DNA from: Asterias amurensis
Lineage: Eukaryota; Echinodermata; Asteroidea; Forcipulatida; Asteriidae
Length of the DNA: 64,000 bases
Direction: 5' to 3'
Assembly: GCF_032118995.1 (NCBI RefSeq)
Contig: NC_092651.1
Coordinates: 22,676,349 to 22,740,348, forward strand
Below, in pieces: positions 1-12,500 of the stretch. The position numbers and the translations under genes were made by a program. The notes under the pieces were generated by a model that worked only from the letters and a program-made list of their open reading frames with translations, did not search any database and was not told the origin of the DNA. Numbering within the stretch: position 1 is the stretch's first letter; every line of letters starts with the position of its first letter.

Positions 1-15
1 TTTTACTGTGTATAG

Positions 16-3000
16 CTATGCTTGGAGCTGGATTGAAGAAACTTGTAAAAGAAGGCCAGAGAGTACTTGGCCATGATAATGAGGTATGTACAAACGAAAA
101 CTGTTTTTTATATTTTTTATTCTCAGGCCTCAAAATATCCCTCGGCACGCCCACAGCAATAATTAACAACAACATGAACAGTTACAAAGCTCTTGCAGTT
201 TATTGTTTTTTATTATTACAAAAATTGTCAAAGGTTTTAGTTTATGCTTCATCAGGTAAAACATTCACGCTCTGCTGAATTCTGAACAATTATTTTAATT
301 ATATTTATGCTTGGTAACAAAAATTGTTCTCTTGTTTTGTAGATGAGTCAAATTTTGGAAGTGGAGAAAGCTAACAGTGTTGGTAACCCGTACGTCAGTA
401 CCCTTGGTATTAGCATCAGAGAAACACCAGCGGTAATTACAATGTTTTATTCATACGTAAATATGTAATAAGATTTTTGATTCTCGCTTTTTGTTTGGGT
501 TTATTTGCTTTAGTTCCTGGTAATTGCTGTTTTCTTTTATAAATTATGTGATTTTGTTTTGTCACATAATGCTCCATAATTGTAAGTTAATATTTTTCCT
601 TTTTTTTTGTCACGTCATTGTAAGCTAATATATTGAAGTTGTGCATTATAGTGTGCTTTAAACTTTATTTACTGCTACTATGTTGACATTTTTTAACACT
701 ATTTTTGTTGTTTTTCCCCCTGTATGTTTGTTTGTATGTTTGTTTTTACAGACACCGGGATTACCCAGTCACATGACGTCACGATTACGTCTAAGATCTT
801 CTATAGTATCGCCACCGGACTCCGAGTTTCTTGACTGTAGGTTTAAGGAAGCCATGCAGGGATCGAGTCAAAAATAGTTTTAATTTCAAGTTTGGTTTGT
901 AATAACGTAGTGTTCTAAAGAATACGTTTTCTAAACTAAAACCCACAACATAGTTATTCAAAGTCAAAAGCATGTTTGGTAATTTTCAAAGACCACTATT
1001 CTCGCTGGTGTATCCCAACAAATCTGTGAATATTTGGCTCAATTGGTCATCGAAGTTGCACGAAATAATGAAAGAAAAACATCCTTGTTGCACACACGCT
1101 GTGTGCATTTGGCTGTCTGAGAAACGCTTCAGACCTGAAGTATTTTCATATCGAAATGTTTTAGTGAGCAAATCATTATTTCAGAATTTTGTATACGATC
1201 AACATCTCTCCGTTGCTCGTTGCCAAGGCATTTTTTAGGCTAATAAATATTTTAAGTATATCTATACCAAACTTGTCCAATGCTTTTGAGGTGTTTTGGT
1301 GTATTTTATTTCCGATAAATATTTTGTTATGTTTATCAACAGCACTAATTGGACGTACTCCAGGTGACGAGGCGTTCAATAGTCAGGATTCTCTGATTGT
1401 TAAGGTAAGACTTGGATGGGGAGACGTCTTGGTTTCCTTGTTGTTGCTCTTAAAGACACTGCACACTATTGGTAATTGTCAAAGACCAGTCTTCTCACTT
1501 GCTGTATCTCAACATGCATAACATAACAAACCTGTGAAAATGTGGGCTCGATTGGTCGTCGGGGTTGCGAGATAACTATGAAAGAAAAAACACCTTTTGT
1601 CACACGGAGTTGTGTGCTTTCAGATGCTTGATTTCGAGACCTCAAATTCTAAATCTGAGGTTTAGAAATCGAATTCGTGGAAAACTACTTCTTTCTCGGA
1701 AACTACGTCATTTCAGAGGGAGCCGTTTCACACATTGTTTTATACTATCAACCTCTCCCCATTACTCGTTACCAAATGAGGTTTTATGCTAATAATTAAT
1801 TTGAGTAATTACCGATAGTGTCCACTTCCTTTAAAATGCTGTTTATGTCCCCGCGTCTTTAGTTGGTTGGTTCTTGACCACATAAGTCCACTATCTCTGT
1901 TGCAACTTTTTTTTTACAATTTAAAGGGAAAGTATACCTTTGAAAAAAAAATGTATGGATTCTGTTTGGTAACACTATACGGCAGCCGTGGCTACGGTTA
2001 CGCATGTTGCTATGGGATTATCCCTTAGTCACAGTCACTAATTTGGCTACGGCCTACTTTCAATTGGGGAACAAACAAGATGATAGTTTAGTTATAAAAA
2101 CTTTTTGTTTCACAATATTATATATGCATTTATCTGAAGATAAACTGTTAATTTGGAACAGCCCAATTTCAATTAGGGGCAAACAAACAAGGTGGCATCT
2201 TACTTTTAGCAACTTTGATTCTCAACATTATTGTTAAATTATCTAAGATAATAATAACAATGATCATAATAACATTGAACAATTAATTTTTCTCTCTAAG
2301 GATTTCGGAACGAAGAGACGTCTCAGCACAAACTCCTTAAAATCCCGCCACAATGCGAAGCCACGCCTACCTCCCCTCTCCTTCATGGATCAGAATGAAC
2401 CAAACCAACCAGACGGCTGTTTCATGAAGCATCGAGACGGGCCAAGTAGAAGGAGACTTGCACGGCATGTTGAGGTTGATGTCGGGAAGCCCTCCGCACA
2501 AAGAAGAGCTTACATCCAACTCGATGGGATGACAACTGGGGATATATTTGTAAGTCATAGTTAATGTTCTCTGTATATTGTTCCCATGATAACCTCTTAA
2601 AGTCGAGAACAACCAGTGTCTTATAATTGTACCCACCAAATCTAATGGTGTAACGACATTTAGGCTTGTTGTGTTAAGTTGCTTGATGGCAGAAAGTGTT
2701 ATAAATATTTGAGTTTTATACGAATTACCGGTTTCCGTTTCTTGCAGGGTTTAAATGACGTAGCTAGTACTGCTGGCAGTGAACCATCGGGTGTTAGTGT
2801 GGTAAGAACAATAATCGCATAAAATTGAGTCCGTTGATATCTTATGATGCACCCACCACACTATAAAACTCCCGACTCAGAAACAACTTGATGCCGAGTC
2901 CCGGGAGGTCTTACCCATTTTTATTTTTTTTATTTTAACAAATTGAATTGGTAGCTCAGATTCTGTGTCACTTTGACACATGATCAATTTCTGTGTCACT

Positions 3001-4004
3001 CTGCTTCAGGTAAGGGTCTGCCCCCCCCCCCCTTTGATCCAGATCTGGGCCAATTATGACACGGGATGTAATTTTAGTGTATATAAACAGACAACATATG
3101 CATGCAAACTTAAATTATTAGTGAGATTGAAAACTACCTAAAAGGAAATGCCTTCTAGTGTTTATTATAAATGCAATTTTTTTTTGATGTGATCTTCCCT
3201 CTTCTAGGTGAGTGAAGGAGCTGAAATCATCAAGATAAATAAGAGATTCTTCCGAACCCACGCTGGAACAGTCACCACACTCAAACTGGACACCCTGGTA
3301 TGTACACAAAGACATTCTGTTCCAACATTCTTTTTATATAATGCACATGTTTTGCACTTTCTGTGAAAGGAATCAGTGGCTAAAGCAGAGTTGCTCAACT
3401 TTGTGAGTTGACCAAACTTTTTGAACCAATTAGAGATGTTACCCAGTCCGTCTGCTACATCTTCATTTATTAAACTCTATGAATAAGTGTATTTTCGATA
3501 AGTTAGATTTGGTCGTTATTAGTGGCAGCCTGATTGGCATTTTTATTTTATTTTATTATTTTTTTCTTTCTGGTACACTGCTGTTCAGAGTAAAAATGTG
3601 AAGCTTCTAGGTAGAAGTCATATATTCGCTGAAATACTACAAATGGATTAATTGTGCCAAGGATAACTGTGCAGGGAATACATGAAATACAAGTATTATA
3701 TAAAATCAGCTCATGCGGACACAAATTCAAGAGGAAAATCAAATTACAGTGATTTCTTAGAAATAATTTTACGATTAATTCCACTCTGCTGTAAATGAGT
3801 TACACGAAATTTGTCCTCTCTAACTTGATTTGTTTTCACCAGGTTCGTGAGTTTATGTCCGAGGAGGATGCGAGCGAGAACTTAGAGAGGCAAGAAACGT
3901 GGTTAAGGTACAAGACTACGTTAATGGATCGGATTGCTCTGAAGAAATATAAGGGCAAGAAACGATGGAACAGGACGCTCAAACCACTTAGCTTCTCGAT
4001 TTGA
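16..4004 (+). CDS. CNBD2-like protein, 3' part of gene (first tandem copy)
   Basis: Eight exons join in phase: 16-83, 343-432, 752-836, 1343-1404, 2301-2549, 2748-2801, 3208-3297 and 3843-4004, about 285 codons to a TGA stop. The donor of exon 3 was chosen at GTAGGT (837) because only it matches the phase of exon 4. The C-terminal half of a cyclic nucleotide-binding (CNB) fold is seen: a beta-strand, then TTGDIF/GLND in the place of the phosphate-binding cassette, then SEGAEIIKINKRFF. The Glu and Arg that contact cyclic nucleotide in the family are Leu and Gly-type here, so binding at this fold is unlikely. A basic helical tail follows (KKYKGKKRW). Spacing GD(I/V)F-G, SEGA and the (K/R)FF motif match the second gene at 26101-28164, as does the intron after GDIF. 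The 5' exons, including the first CNB fold, lie left of the window. The role is unknown; vertebrate CNBD2 is a testis protein linked to sperm development. Confidence 0.8.
978..1290 (+). mobile_element. TTAA MITE family 1, diverged copy
   Basis: The body matches family 1 (CAAAGACCA, GTGTATCCCAACA, ATGAAAGAAAAAC) but the ends are decayed. It lies in an intron of the first CNBD2-like gene. Confidence 0.6.
1450..1834 (+). mobile_element. TTAA MITE family 1, near-complete copy
   Basis: Ends are TTAAAGACACTG and CACTTCCTTTAA with inverted GACACTATTGGTAATT and AATTACCGATAGTGTC. It surrounds no gene; it lies in an intron. Confidence 0.8.
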
Positions 4005-4044
4005 TAATATAATACGAGACGATATACTTTTTATATATGGAAAG

Positions 4045-4157
4045 GTTTGCGGCAACACCATGTAATGACTATCTCTAATGAGTTGGGGTGGTTCTGAAAA
4101 GGACCGTTGGTTTCAACTCGACGTTTCGATCATGATCTGATCGTCTTCTGGAGAAAG
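4045..4157 (-). repeat. Dispersed repeat with histone-like stem-loop, copy 1
   Basis: On the minus strand it reads CAGAAGACGATCA-hairpin-TGATCGAAACGTCGAG, about 15 nt, then a stem-loop at 4105-4090 (GGTCCTTTTCAGAACC) with one mismatch. Similar to the copies at 25751 and 62007. Confidence 0.8.
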
Positions 4158-5084
4158 TTGATACTTTTTGCTAATTTATTGAAAGTGTATGGAATGCATT
4201 TTGAATGGTTTGGAACCTGGGTCGATTTCACAAAGATAGTCCTAACTTATAGTATACATATTTTCAATACATTGTGATGAACCACTTGAATTTTTCGGAA
4301 CGTCGAAGTTTGGTACGTTGATTAAAACCATATCTAACACGAGTTCATTTGAATTACAAAAATTCACATGAAATTATATAAAACAATGTTTGATCATAAA
4401 TAATTATATGATAAAAGGACAATATTTGTGGGGTATTTTTTAAAGATAAGAAATAATAGCTGGTGCCCAACGAAACTTTGCTCATTGTAAAAGTTCATAC
4501 TGTATATATTTATTTATATTTTTTAGTATTTCTATTTACATGTACATGACATTAATTTAATACAGTGCATTTTTTGTGTGTTAGTGTGAGGCCCCAAACA
4601 TGCTGAAACCAGCTGCTATTACCACAGTTTACGTTGTTAATTATCATTAAGTTAGTATTATAGTAAGTATAAAGAATTTCACCACATCTTTTTAGAAGTA
4701 GCAAGATCAGACTAATACTTACATACTTTGTTTATTTGATGACTTTTGACCATCAGTCCATGTTTAAATCAAATAAGGGCCAACAATGAAAGTATGTACA
4801 CGAAAGGGTGCTGAACGCCTATCTAAGCAACTTGTTTATGACTTATGTGATTTTTAGTATCGATTTAGTCATTCGACCTTCAGCTGAAAATAATATTGTT
4901 TTGATTGAATTAAAAAGAGAATATTATGCCAGTTACTATTTGAAACACCAGACATGAGTCAGTCTGAACCCATGCTTCGCCTCTCTGCACCTCAGTGGCG
5001 AAACCAAACGGGCCAGGGTTCTTTAGCCCCCCCCCCCCCTCGAAGAGAAATAACACTATATTTGTACACTTTGTTAACCTTGCA

Positions 5085-5190
5085 ATGCTCTAGATGGTCG
5101 TGGGTTCCAACCCCCACCCGAGTAATATATGCCTGGTTTTTGTTCACAGAGCTCGGGAAAGTACAGTGCTAAACACACATCGGTGTAAAA
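5085..5190 (+). mobile_element. tRNA-derived SINE fragment
   Basis: It has a B-box-like GGTTCCAACCC, ACCCGAGTAATAT and a tail GCTCGGGAAAGTACAGTGC ending in ACACACATCGGTGTA, shared with the fuller copy at 45984-46135. Confidence 0.6.
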
Positions 5191-5545
5191 CCAAAATTAA
5201 TATTTTTGCTAACCCCCGACGCAACAAGTTTTTGTTTGTTCAACGTTGTACCTTAAGGTCAAATATCTTATGTACTATCCCGAGGCAGATTCTGTTCCCA
5301 CCGATTCAATATTATTCATCTGGAGCGAGTTTTCATTGTAATAATAAATAAAATAGCTCTTGTGTGACAACCCACTCAAATATGTATTATGATAAGGTTA
5401 GTTCAGTGGCAATAAATGGCTATGATGCGTGAAGTTGTTAAATATGACGGCTTCCCTCCGAATACCTTGAGCTATTTTGGTGTTGTGTTTTTCTGAAACC
5501 ATGACCACGCTGTTTGACCGCTCACTTTGAAAGCATTTTTTAGTA

Positions 5546-6140
5546 TATTATGTGTGTATTCCACTCCGCGAAGTTTGAAGTTTGTCCAAACTCAGATCAT
5601 GTGGATGTTCATTTCGAGTCAAATCTCGAGTCGAAGCCGACTGTTTTGGGGAAGTTTAATTTTGGACGTCAAGCCAAGAAATTGTTCACTGGACTTATAT
5701 CTGGAAAAAGTTATATACGACACCGTGAATCGCATTCCTTTTTGATTGTGTGTATTCCGTGACCAGCACTCAGTGAAGTTTGTAACAATTGTCAAAACTC
5801 GGATCACGTTGATGCTCCACGCACGTCAACTATCGAGTCGAAGCCGCTTTTTTTGTGACGAGAAGGTTGGGAAGTCAACCCAAGAAATAGTTTAAACGAC
5901 TGCAATCTAGAAACAGTTACGACAACTTTGATCACATTCCTTTGTATGTGTGTGTATTTCGTGAGTACCACTCGGCAAATTTTGTAAACATTTTCAAAAC
6001 TCGGATCATGTGGTTTTCCAAGTGCGTCAAATCCCGAGTCGAAGCCGCTGTTTTTTGTGGGGAAGTTTTGAAGTTTTAAAGTCAACCCAGGAAATGGTTC
6101 ATTCGACTTACTGTATTCTGGAAACAGTAACGACAACTGC
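5546..6140 (+). repeat. Divergent tandem array, three units of about 200 bp
   Basis: Each unit has TGTGTATT, CAAAACTCGGATCA, GAGTCGAAGCCG and GTCAACCCAAGAAAT in the same order. Confidence 0.8.
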
Positions 6141-6155
6141 AGCTGAAGGTTCAGA

Positions 6156-6509
6156 TTAAAGGCACTGGACACTATTGGTAATTATTGAAATAATTTTTAA
6201 CGTAAAAAATTACTTGGTAACGAGCAAAGGAGAGCTGTCGATAGTATACAACATTGTGAGAAAGAACTCCCTCTGGAGTAAAGTAGTTTTTGAGAAAGAG
6301 GTTATTTCTCACTCAAATATTTTGAATCTGAAAAATACTTCAGGTCTGAGCCCTTTCCAGGCATCTAAAAACAATTTTTTTTTTCATTCTCGCAACTTAT
6401 AGATGACCTTTTTTTAGAACAAACTTTCACATGCATATGTTGAGATGCACCAAGTGAGAATACTGGCCTTTTTGAACAATTAATTACCAAACTTGTCAAG
6501 TGCCTTTAA
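6156..6509 (-). mobile_element. TTAA MITE family 1
   Basis: TTAAAGGCACTGGACACTAT at one end and CAAGTGCCTTTAA at the other, flanked by TTAA. Confidence 0.8.
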
Positions 6510-7392
6510 TAATACAAGAAACAACGAATTACCAGTTCAATGGACCGTCTCCATCGTATTACATTAACTGATTGACATGGGGGAACAAATCAAGAAATGG
6601 ATACTGGATTCAGCTTCACACAACCGTTCAAGGTTTCGAAATTTATATTGGATGTGGATCCTGGTGTGATGAATTGATTTTCCAATCATTAGATCGATTC
6701 CTACAGAGTGCCGGGTGTGAATCAGTGATACATTTTAAACAGATCCGGGAGATGTATTTTATCAACAGATAACTAATCTGTATATCATACTACTTAATTG
6801 CTCTCAACTATTCACCAAGATAAACGAACACAACAACTGGAAACCTGTATGATGTATTTGGAACTAACCATTGAAGAGACAATGTACACTGAAGCTATAC
6901 CCATCAATTTCAAATTAAGTCGAAGTTATCGAGCCGTTAAATCCCAACCAATCGATGACTCTGCAATCTCTGTTAATATTAACACCATAGATGATTATTT
7001 AATGCCAGTGTGTAAACTATTTGAAGTTCAACTTGACAACGATGCGGGTTATTGCAAAGTCTACACCAGGAACAAGCCAACATTAACCCTTCGGTTCCCC
7101 TCTTGAGATTTCACCCGTAAATAAACAACCTGTAACCCGTCATGACAACTACTGATAAGAGCCTTTATAGTCAGTGTTATCGGTGCATTCAGATGATTTA
7201 CGTTTCGTTAGCATCACCTTTTTTGTTATTTATCTGTAGGAGTTTTATTGTTAAGCTGTGATATTGTTGATTAGTGGTTCTAGACGATTCCGGATGTGCA
7301 CAACACGGATCGGTATGGAAAACTGAAGCAGTGGATGTTACCATCTGATATCTCCAGTGGCTATATTATGATATGATAACAGTCTATCGCAG

Positions 7393-7690
7393 TCGTCTGT
7401 CTGGTTGTGGAAAGATATTTTGAAGAATATTCTGAGCTCTTTCTATCACAGATTGCCCGAGTCTCGACGAGTGAGCAAGCTGGAATTCGTTCAACCTTTT
7501 TACAATCTACATTTTGGTTAAATACAAATGTGTGCCTCAGTCGTCTCGGTGAGAAGGTATTTTGAAGAATATTCTGAGCTTGCATCTCAGATTGCTTGAG
7601 TCTCAACGATTGGCCAAGCTTGACTTCAATTACAAAGTTCAATTCTCTTGGTAATCTACATTTCGGTTATAAACACAAAAGCCAGACACA
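7393..7690 (+). repeat. Two-unit tandem repeat of about 150 bp
   Basis: TATTTTGAAGAATATTCTGA, CAGATTGC, GAGTCTC and AATCTACATTT occur twice in order, ending 140 bp before the ATG at 7831. Confidence 0.75.
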
Positions 7691-7830
7691 ATTTCGAATG
7701 TAAAACACAAAAGCCAGACATAGTAATGGTTCTCCAGGGAGTTCGTCCTCATGCCTGAATGGCTCAAACTGACACTCCTTGCTTTGAACTTCATGGAGAT
7801 TGATGACTTAACTAATTTGCTATCATTATC

Positions 7831-9537
7831 ATGTCTAAGTCTAATCACAAGCGGCGATCGGCTTTGGTTGGTGGGGAGCTACCGACCTACGCCCGGCCAA
7901 CAAGGGCTTCGATAACTCGCATGAATTGCGTCGCCGGTGGACCACACCAAAAATGTCGGCACAAGTCTTGCAGTTGCACCGATGCCGTATTAGCAACTCC
8001 CAAACCTCCACCAAAGACTCGACCGGTAGCCGCTGCCATGCTCGGGAATCATCCACATGATCGTGCGAGAAGATGTGCATCACGGGGAAGAGGGAGGGGT
8101 TACAGGGCGGGGAAAATAGGGGCTCAAGCTGGCCCATCACAGCTTCTACAACACCGTATCAAACAGCTAGCACGCGGTATCAAGGATAAACACACCGGAC
8201 AGTCTGACGAGACAGACCCACCTGCTAGTAGTAACTGCGTCAGTGAACAGGTGCGAACAACTGTGACTGAAAATGACGCTCCTGAGCCTGACAAGTTCCA
8301 AGTTGAAACCAATGGGATGGGCCAGAATAAGTCCCAAAGGTCGAATCTCGGTTCCTTAAGGATGCAGAAGAGAAACAAAAGTGCAATATATGATAATTCA
8401 TCTGTAATTTGGGAGAGCGAAGAATCGGAAGATTCTGAACAGCTACCTGATTCAAGACAAGTTACCTCAAAAGAAAACACTGTGGGCAGTACAATGAGCT
8501 CGACAACATCTGTTCCAGGCTCGAGACAACCACCCCCTCAACTGAAAACACGTCGATCAGCTGTGTTTGAGCCTCCTCAAATCGTACTAGATGACAATCC
8601 ACCCCATAAACCTTTTTATGGGAAGTTGAATGATACCAAAGTCAATACAACACCATCACCTCAACTTCCTCTTCGGAAAAGATCTCCGTCACCCGTAAGA
8701 ATCCATGATCATTCAGAAAATCATAGTCATCTCTCGGACTTATCACTGACCATTATAGAAGAAGTTGAACCGTTAGAAGTGGAGTATCCAGCAGACCTAC
8801 CGGCTCGATATAGATCTCAGCCGATTCAGGTTATCCCGGAACCTCCTCGTCGTCGTCCCAACAAGCCCGTCTCTGCAGTCATTGAAGAAGAACCGACTAC
8901 ACCTCTGGTCATTGAGTACCCGCCTGATCTGCCCACACGGTATCGAACACAGCCCACCCCACCACCAGTCATTATTGAGCCTGCTGCATCACCTCCTCTT
9001 CATCGACCAAAAAAGCCAATCTCTGCAGTCATTGAAGAAGACCCAGCAACACCTCTGACCATAGAATACCCGCCTGATCTGCCGGCACGGTATCGCTCGC
9101 AGCCTACCCCGCCAGTCATCATTGAGCCTGCATCACCATCTTTAGTTGTCGATTCTCATCCTATCTTTCCCGTTAAATACCGCAGCAGGAAGCTATCGAG
9201 GACAAGCCTAGAATCACATGCAGAAACACTGCCAACTGACATCCCAAATCGGTCTAGGACACCGTCCCTTGTACCCGGCGCTGCACCCGCTCTAGGCTGG
9301 TCGACACCCGTCACCGGTACAAGTCGAGCTCGTTGTAACAGCGTCATTAATATTTCTAGCTCCTACCGGGCTCGAAGAAGCTCAGTGTTTGGTCTCGGTT
9401 CGATGTCATCGTATGACGGAGATTCAGACAGTTCTGGCAATCTCACACCTCAGACACAATCTCGTCGATCCAGTGTTGTCGAACTGTTCAGACGCAGCAA
9501 GCAATCAAGACACAGGAGGCTCTCTGTTTATTTACAG
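7831..9537 (+). CDS. Large proline-rich first exon of the second CNBD2-like gene
   Basis: A 569-codon open exon ends at CAG before a GTGGGT donor. It starts at the first ATG after an in-frame TAA (7813). The encoded region has a Cys/His-rich patch (about residues 30-50), an Arg/Gly stretch (about 80-100), acidic SEESEDSEQ (about 195-205), and a repeated block at about 307-451. The block carries EYPxDLPxRYRxQP three times (near 317, 361 and 411), alternating with PxKPxSAVIEE, then a decayed fourth unit ending in KYRSRK. After the block come three RRxS-type sites (RRSS twice, RRLS once), which fit the PKA consensus. No known domain is recognised and it is probably disordered. If left unspliced it would end 16 codons later as its own 585-residue protein, so it could also be a separate gene. 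Confidence 0.7.
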
Positions 9538-12500
9538 GTGGGTGTTACAGTCTTTAAAAAGTACCTTAATTATTATTATCATTCATGAGGATTTTTCCAA
9601 ATAGACCACTTACACTACACGCAGCACACTTTCGGCCATTATTTTTCGAAGTCAAAATGTACACAAAGGAATTGGGCTTAAATTGAAGGGGGTAGGCTAT
9701 AGGAGAAGCCAAAGTGTGGCTTGGCGGACATAACATTTATAAACCCTTACATTGGCTGCCATCTTGGATGACAAACAGTGGAAACATGCACGCGTGTACA
9801 CGCTGGGCACGACTCTCATCCAATGGTATGTCTTCATTGACACCAGCGAAAGCACTGTTAGGTCCGTGACGTCATGCAAGGGGTATATTTGAAGGTGAGA
9901 GTTGCCTTGTAGGCATTTGACACAGACTTGGTTCTGGTTCTTTGCATTACATGAGACAAATGGGACTGATTCGGGAAATGATGATTGGGTTATTTGTACC
10001 AAAGAAATCCAGCGGACCAATTTAGGAAACCATAAACCCATTGATGTTTGGACAATGTCTCGCTATTATTTTAACCAAGCCAATGAATAATGAGGTAAAA
10101 TTATACAGTTTTCGCATCAGCCTGTTTCGTTAAAGATTGTTGTCCCATCTATTCAAAATTCAAACCCTGCGTCATAGACCCATGGGATTGTGTCCATGAC
10201 AGTCTGTTGAGATCACATGTCCGCAACGTCATGGATTCGCATCCGGGTCGTCCTGCTGATGAAGACCAGAGTGTCTGTTGAAAATTACAGGGATTGTTGA
10301 CAAGTTTTCCCAGTGTTCTGATCAAAAGTTTTCACCTTCAATGTATCAACCCAAACAGGCTAATTTTCATGATAGAATTTTAATATTAGTTATTTTTTAT
10401 TTTACAGACTTTTGACAACAAGAAAGAAAGCGTGAGTACCTTACATTATCTCGTTGGTTTCTTATATTATTTGTTGTGTTGCATACTACTTTTATGCACC
10501 CCTTTCTTCGTAGTCCGCAGTCGTACTTGTGAGGAGTTTATGTGTTTATGATATATGGAAGATTGCTATAGATCGTTTAAGATTTTGTATATTTTTGGGG
10601 TTAAAGGGAAGACACACGTTTGGTAAACTCAGAACAATTATTAACTTAAAAACTTACTTGGTAACGGGCATTGGAGAGCTGTTGGTAGTATAAAACTCTG
10701 TGAGCAACGACTACCTCTGAAGTAACGTAGTTTTTGAGATCGAGGTTAATTTCTCACTAAAATATTAAAAGACTTCTAGCTAGAAGTATTTTATTCCTAT
10801 CCGAAAGCACACAAATTCGTCCAACCAGGGTGCTTTTTCTTTCATAATTTTCTCGCAACTTTGATTAGCCATTGAGCCAACATTTTCACAGGCTTGTTAT
10901 TTGATGTTTATGATGGGATACGCCAAGTGAGAACACTGGTGTTTGGCAATCACCAAGTATTTGGCAATCACCAAACGTGTACCGTGCCTTTCACTCATGA
11001 ACAAGTAGAAAAATGTTATAATATTGTAGAACCAAAATCTGTAGTATCAGTTTAAAGGTGGACATTGAGACTTTTTGTCTCACAATTTTGACTCAACCCA
11101 TCAATCGTCTGCTCAGTTCATAGTGTTATTTGCAAAATTGTATCTAAAAAAATTTGGGAACCTAAATTTTAAAAGTAATAATTCATATGTTGATTTTGAT
11201 TTTTTACGCATTTTTTTTTTGTATTGAACGATCTGTTGATCGTAACGAGATGAAATTGCATTTAATCTTACAGCACTGATCCGACAAAAAACTGTGACTT
11301 GGACAGGTCACAGTTGTGACTTATATCTCATAGTTATGACTTTACATTATTATTTCTAATAATAATAATATTTCTTTGTAAGTGATAACTATAACTAACG
11401 CGAATTAAAGATGCTAGGGCAGAGTTTTGGCCCCAAACATTAATTATTTTTTTTAGTGAATTTAGTGAAAGGTATTTCAAAGAGTATCACCCGCTCTAAC
11501 GAAAACAAGTTTAACTTTTACTTTTAATGGTCAGGAACCATGACAAAAAGTTAAAACGTTTCTTATAAAACACATAAGAATTGGTCACGTGATATATTGT
11601 CGGGATCCCGACAAAAACTAATTTTGAGCACTTTATTTCACTGCTACTAATAATTGGCGGCCTTTTTCTAACAATGGCTCAAATGAAAGCTTGTAACTTT
11701 CTCGACCCCCATCAAAATACCTATTGAATTTTAAATCAAAATTGTTGGGTCAAATCGGTCAAAAATCTGACATAGCATCTTTAAGTGATAGGTATGAGAT
11801 ATTCTGATAAATATGACTTTGTATGTATTCCTGCAAATATCCCTTAATATAGTGCTCCCCTAATAAAACAAAATATATTGCACTCTTCCATTTAAGAACT
11901 GTGCAATACTCAATCGGATATTGTGTACTTGTTTATCTAAAGCAAGGAATACCTAACGGAATTCTACAGTTCAGAAGAAACCTGTGAAGAGAAACCAATT
12001 AAGGCATAACAGACTTTACCTATTAGGGCTTCATTGTCTGAGAGGATTTTACACGATTTAGTTTTATTGATTGAACATTGTACCGTTAGTCGCTCTTGAA
12101 TGAGAGTATTTTGACGCACATTAAACAGTTTTCCCGATTCATTATCTCTCAATGAACCAAACGTGACTTTTAATCCTTGTCTTGACGTCACACAATTCAA
12201 GCACGCCCCGTTGCACCAAGCAACACAAAAGGTCTTTAATCGTCACCAATATATCTGCCATTCAGACAAGAAATGTAGCAAGTTAACCGTTAAATCATCA
12301 CGCCCTGTCAATCAACTATAGAATCTTTCTTGGAAAGAAATACAAACCATAGAGTACACAAACCATGGCCTCATGTTGAGCGTGTCCAAGGCATGTCAAT
12401 GGATTATACAAACTAAGGAATGAGGGCAAACACAAAAAGGCATTGCATCACTACAAACTCATTAACAATGTTGATTCATCTTAGATAGGATGTCGTTTCA

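Larger units (their letters stand above)
4005..7830. other. Intergenic region between the two CNBD2-like genes
   Basis: No convincing exon was found. It holds a stem-loop repeat (4045-4157), a SINE fragment (5085-5190), a tandem array (5546-6140), a TTAA MITE (6156-6509) and a two-unit tandem repeat (7393-7690). A 102-codon ORF at 6798-7106 has reasonable codon use but no recognisable domain and no splice partner I could find. The promoter and 5' UTR of the second gene should lie near the right end. Confidence 0.6.

Noticed and set aside
752..877. Gene end at the TAG at 875-877
   Set aside because: A strong GTAGGT donor at 837 joins in phase to the exon at 1343 and on to the CNB-like exons, so the stop is intronic.
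5804..6172. A 122-codon minus-strand ORF
   Set aside because: It lies wholly in the divergent tandem array and has no coding features.
6798..7106. A 102-codon plus-strand ORF
   Set aside because: No recognisable domain, no clear splice partner and no paralog; kept only as a remark in the intergenic entry.
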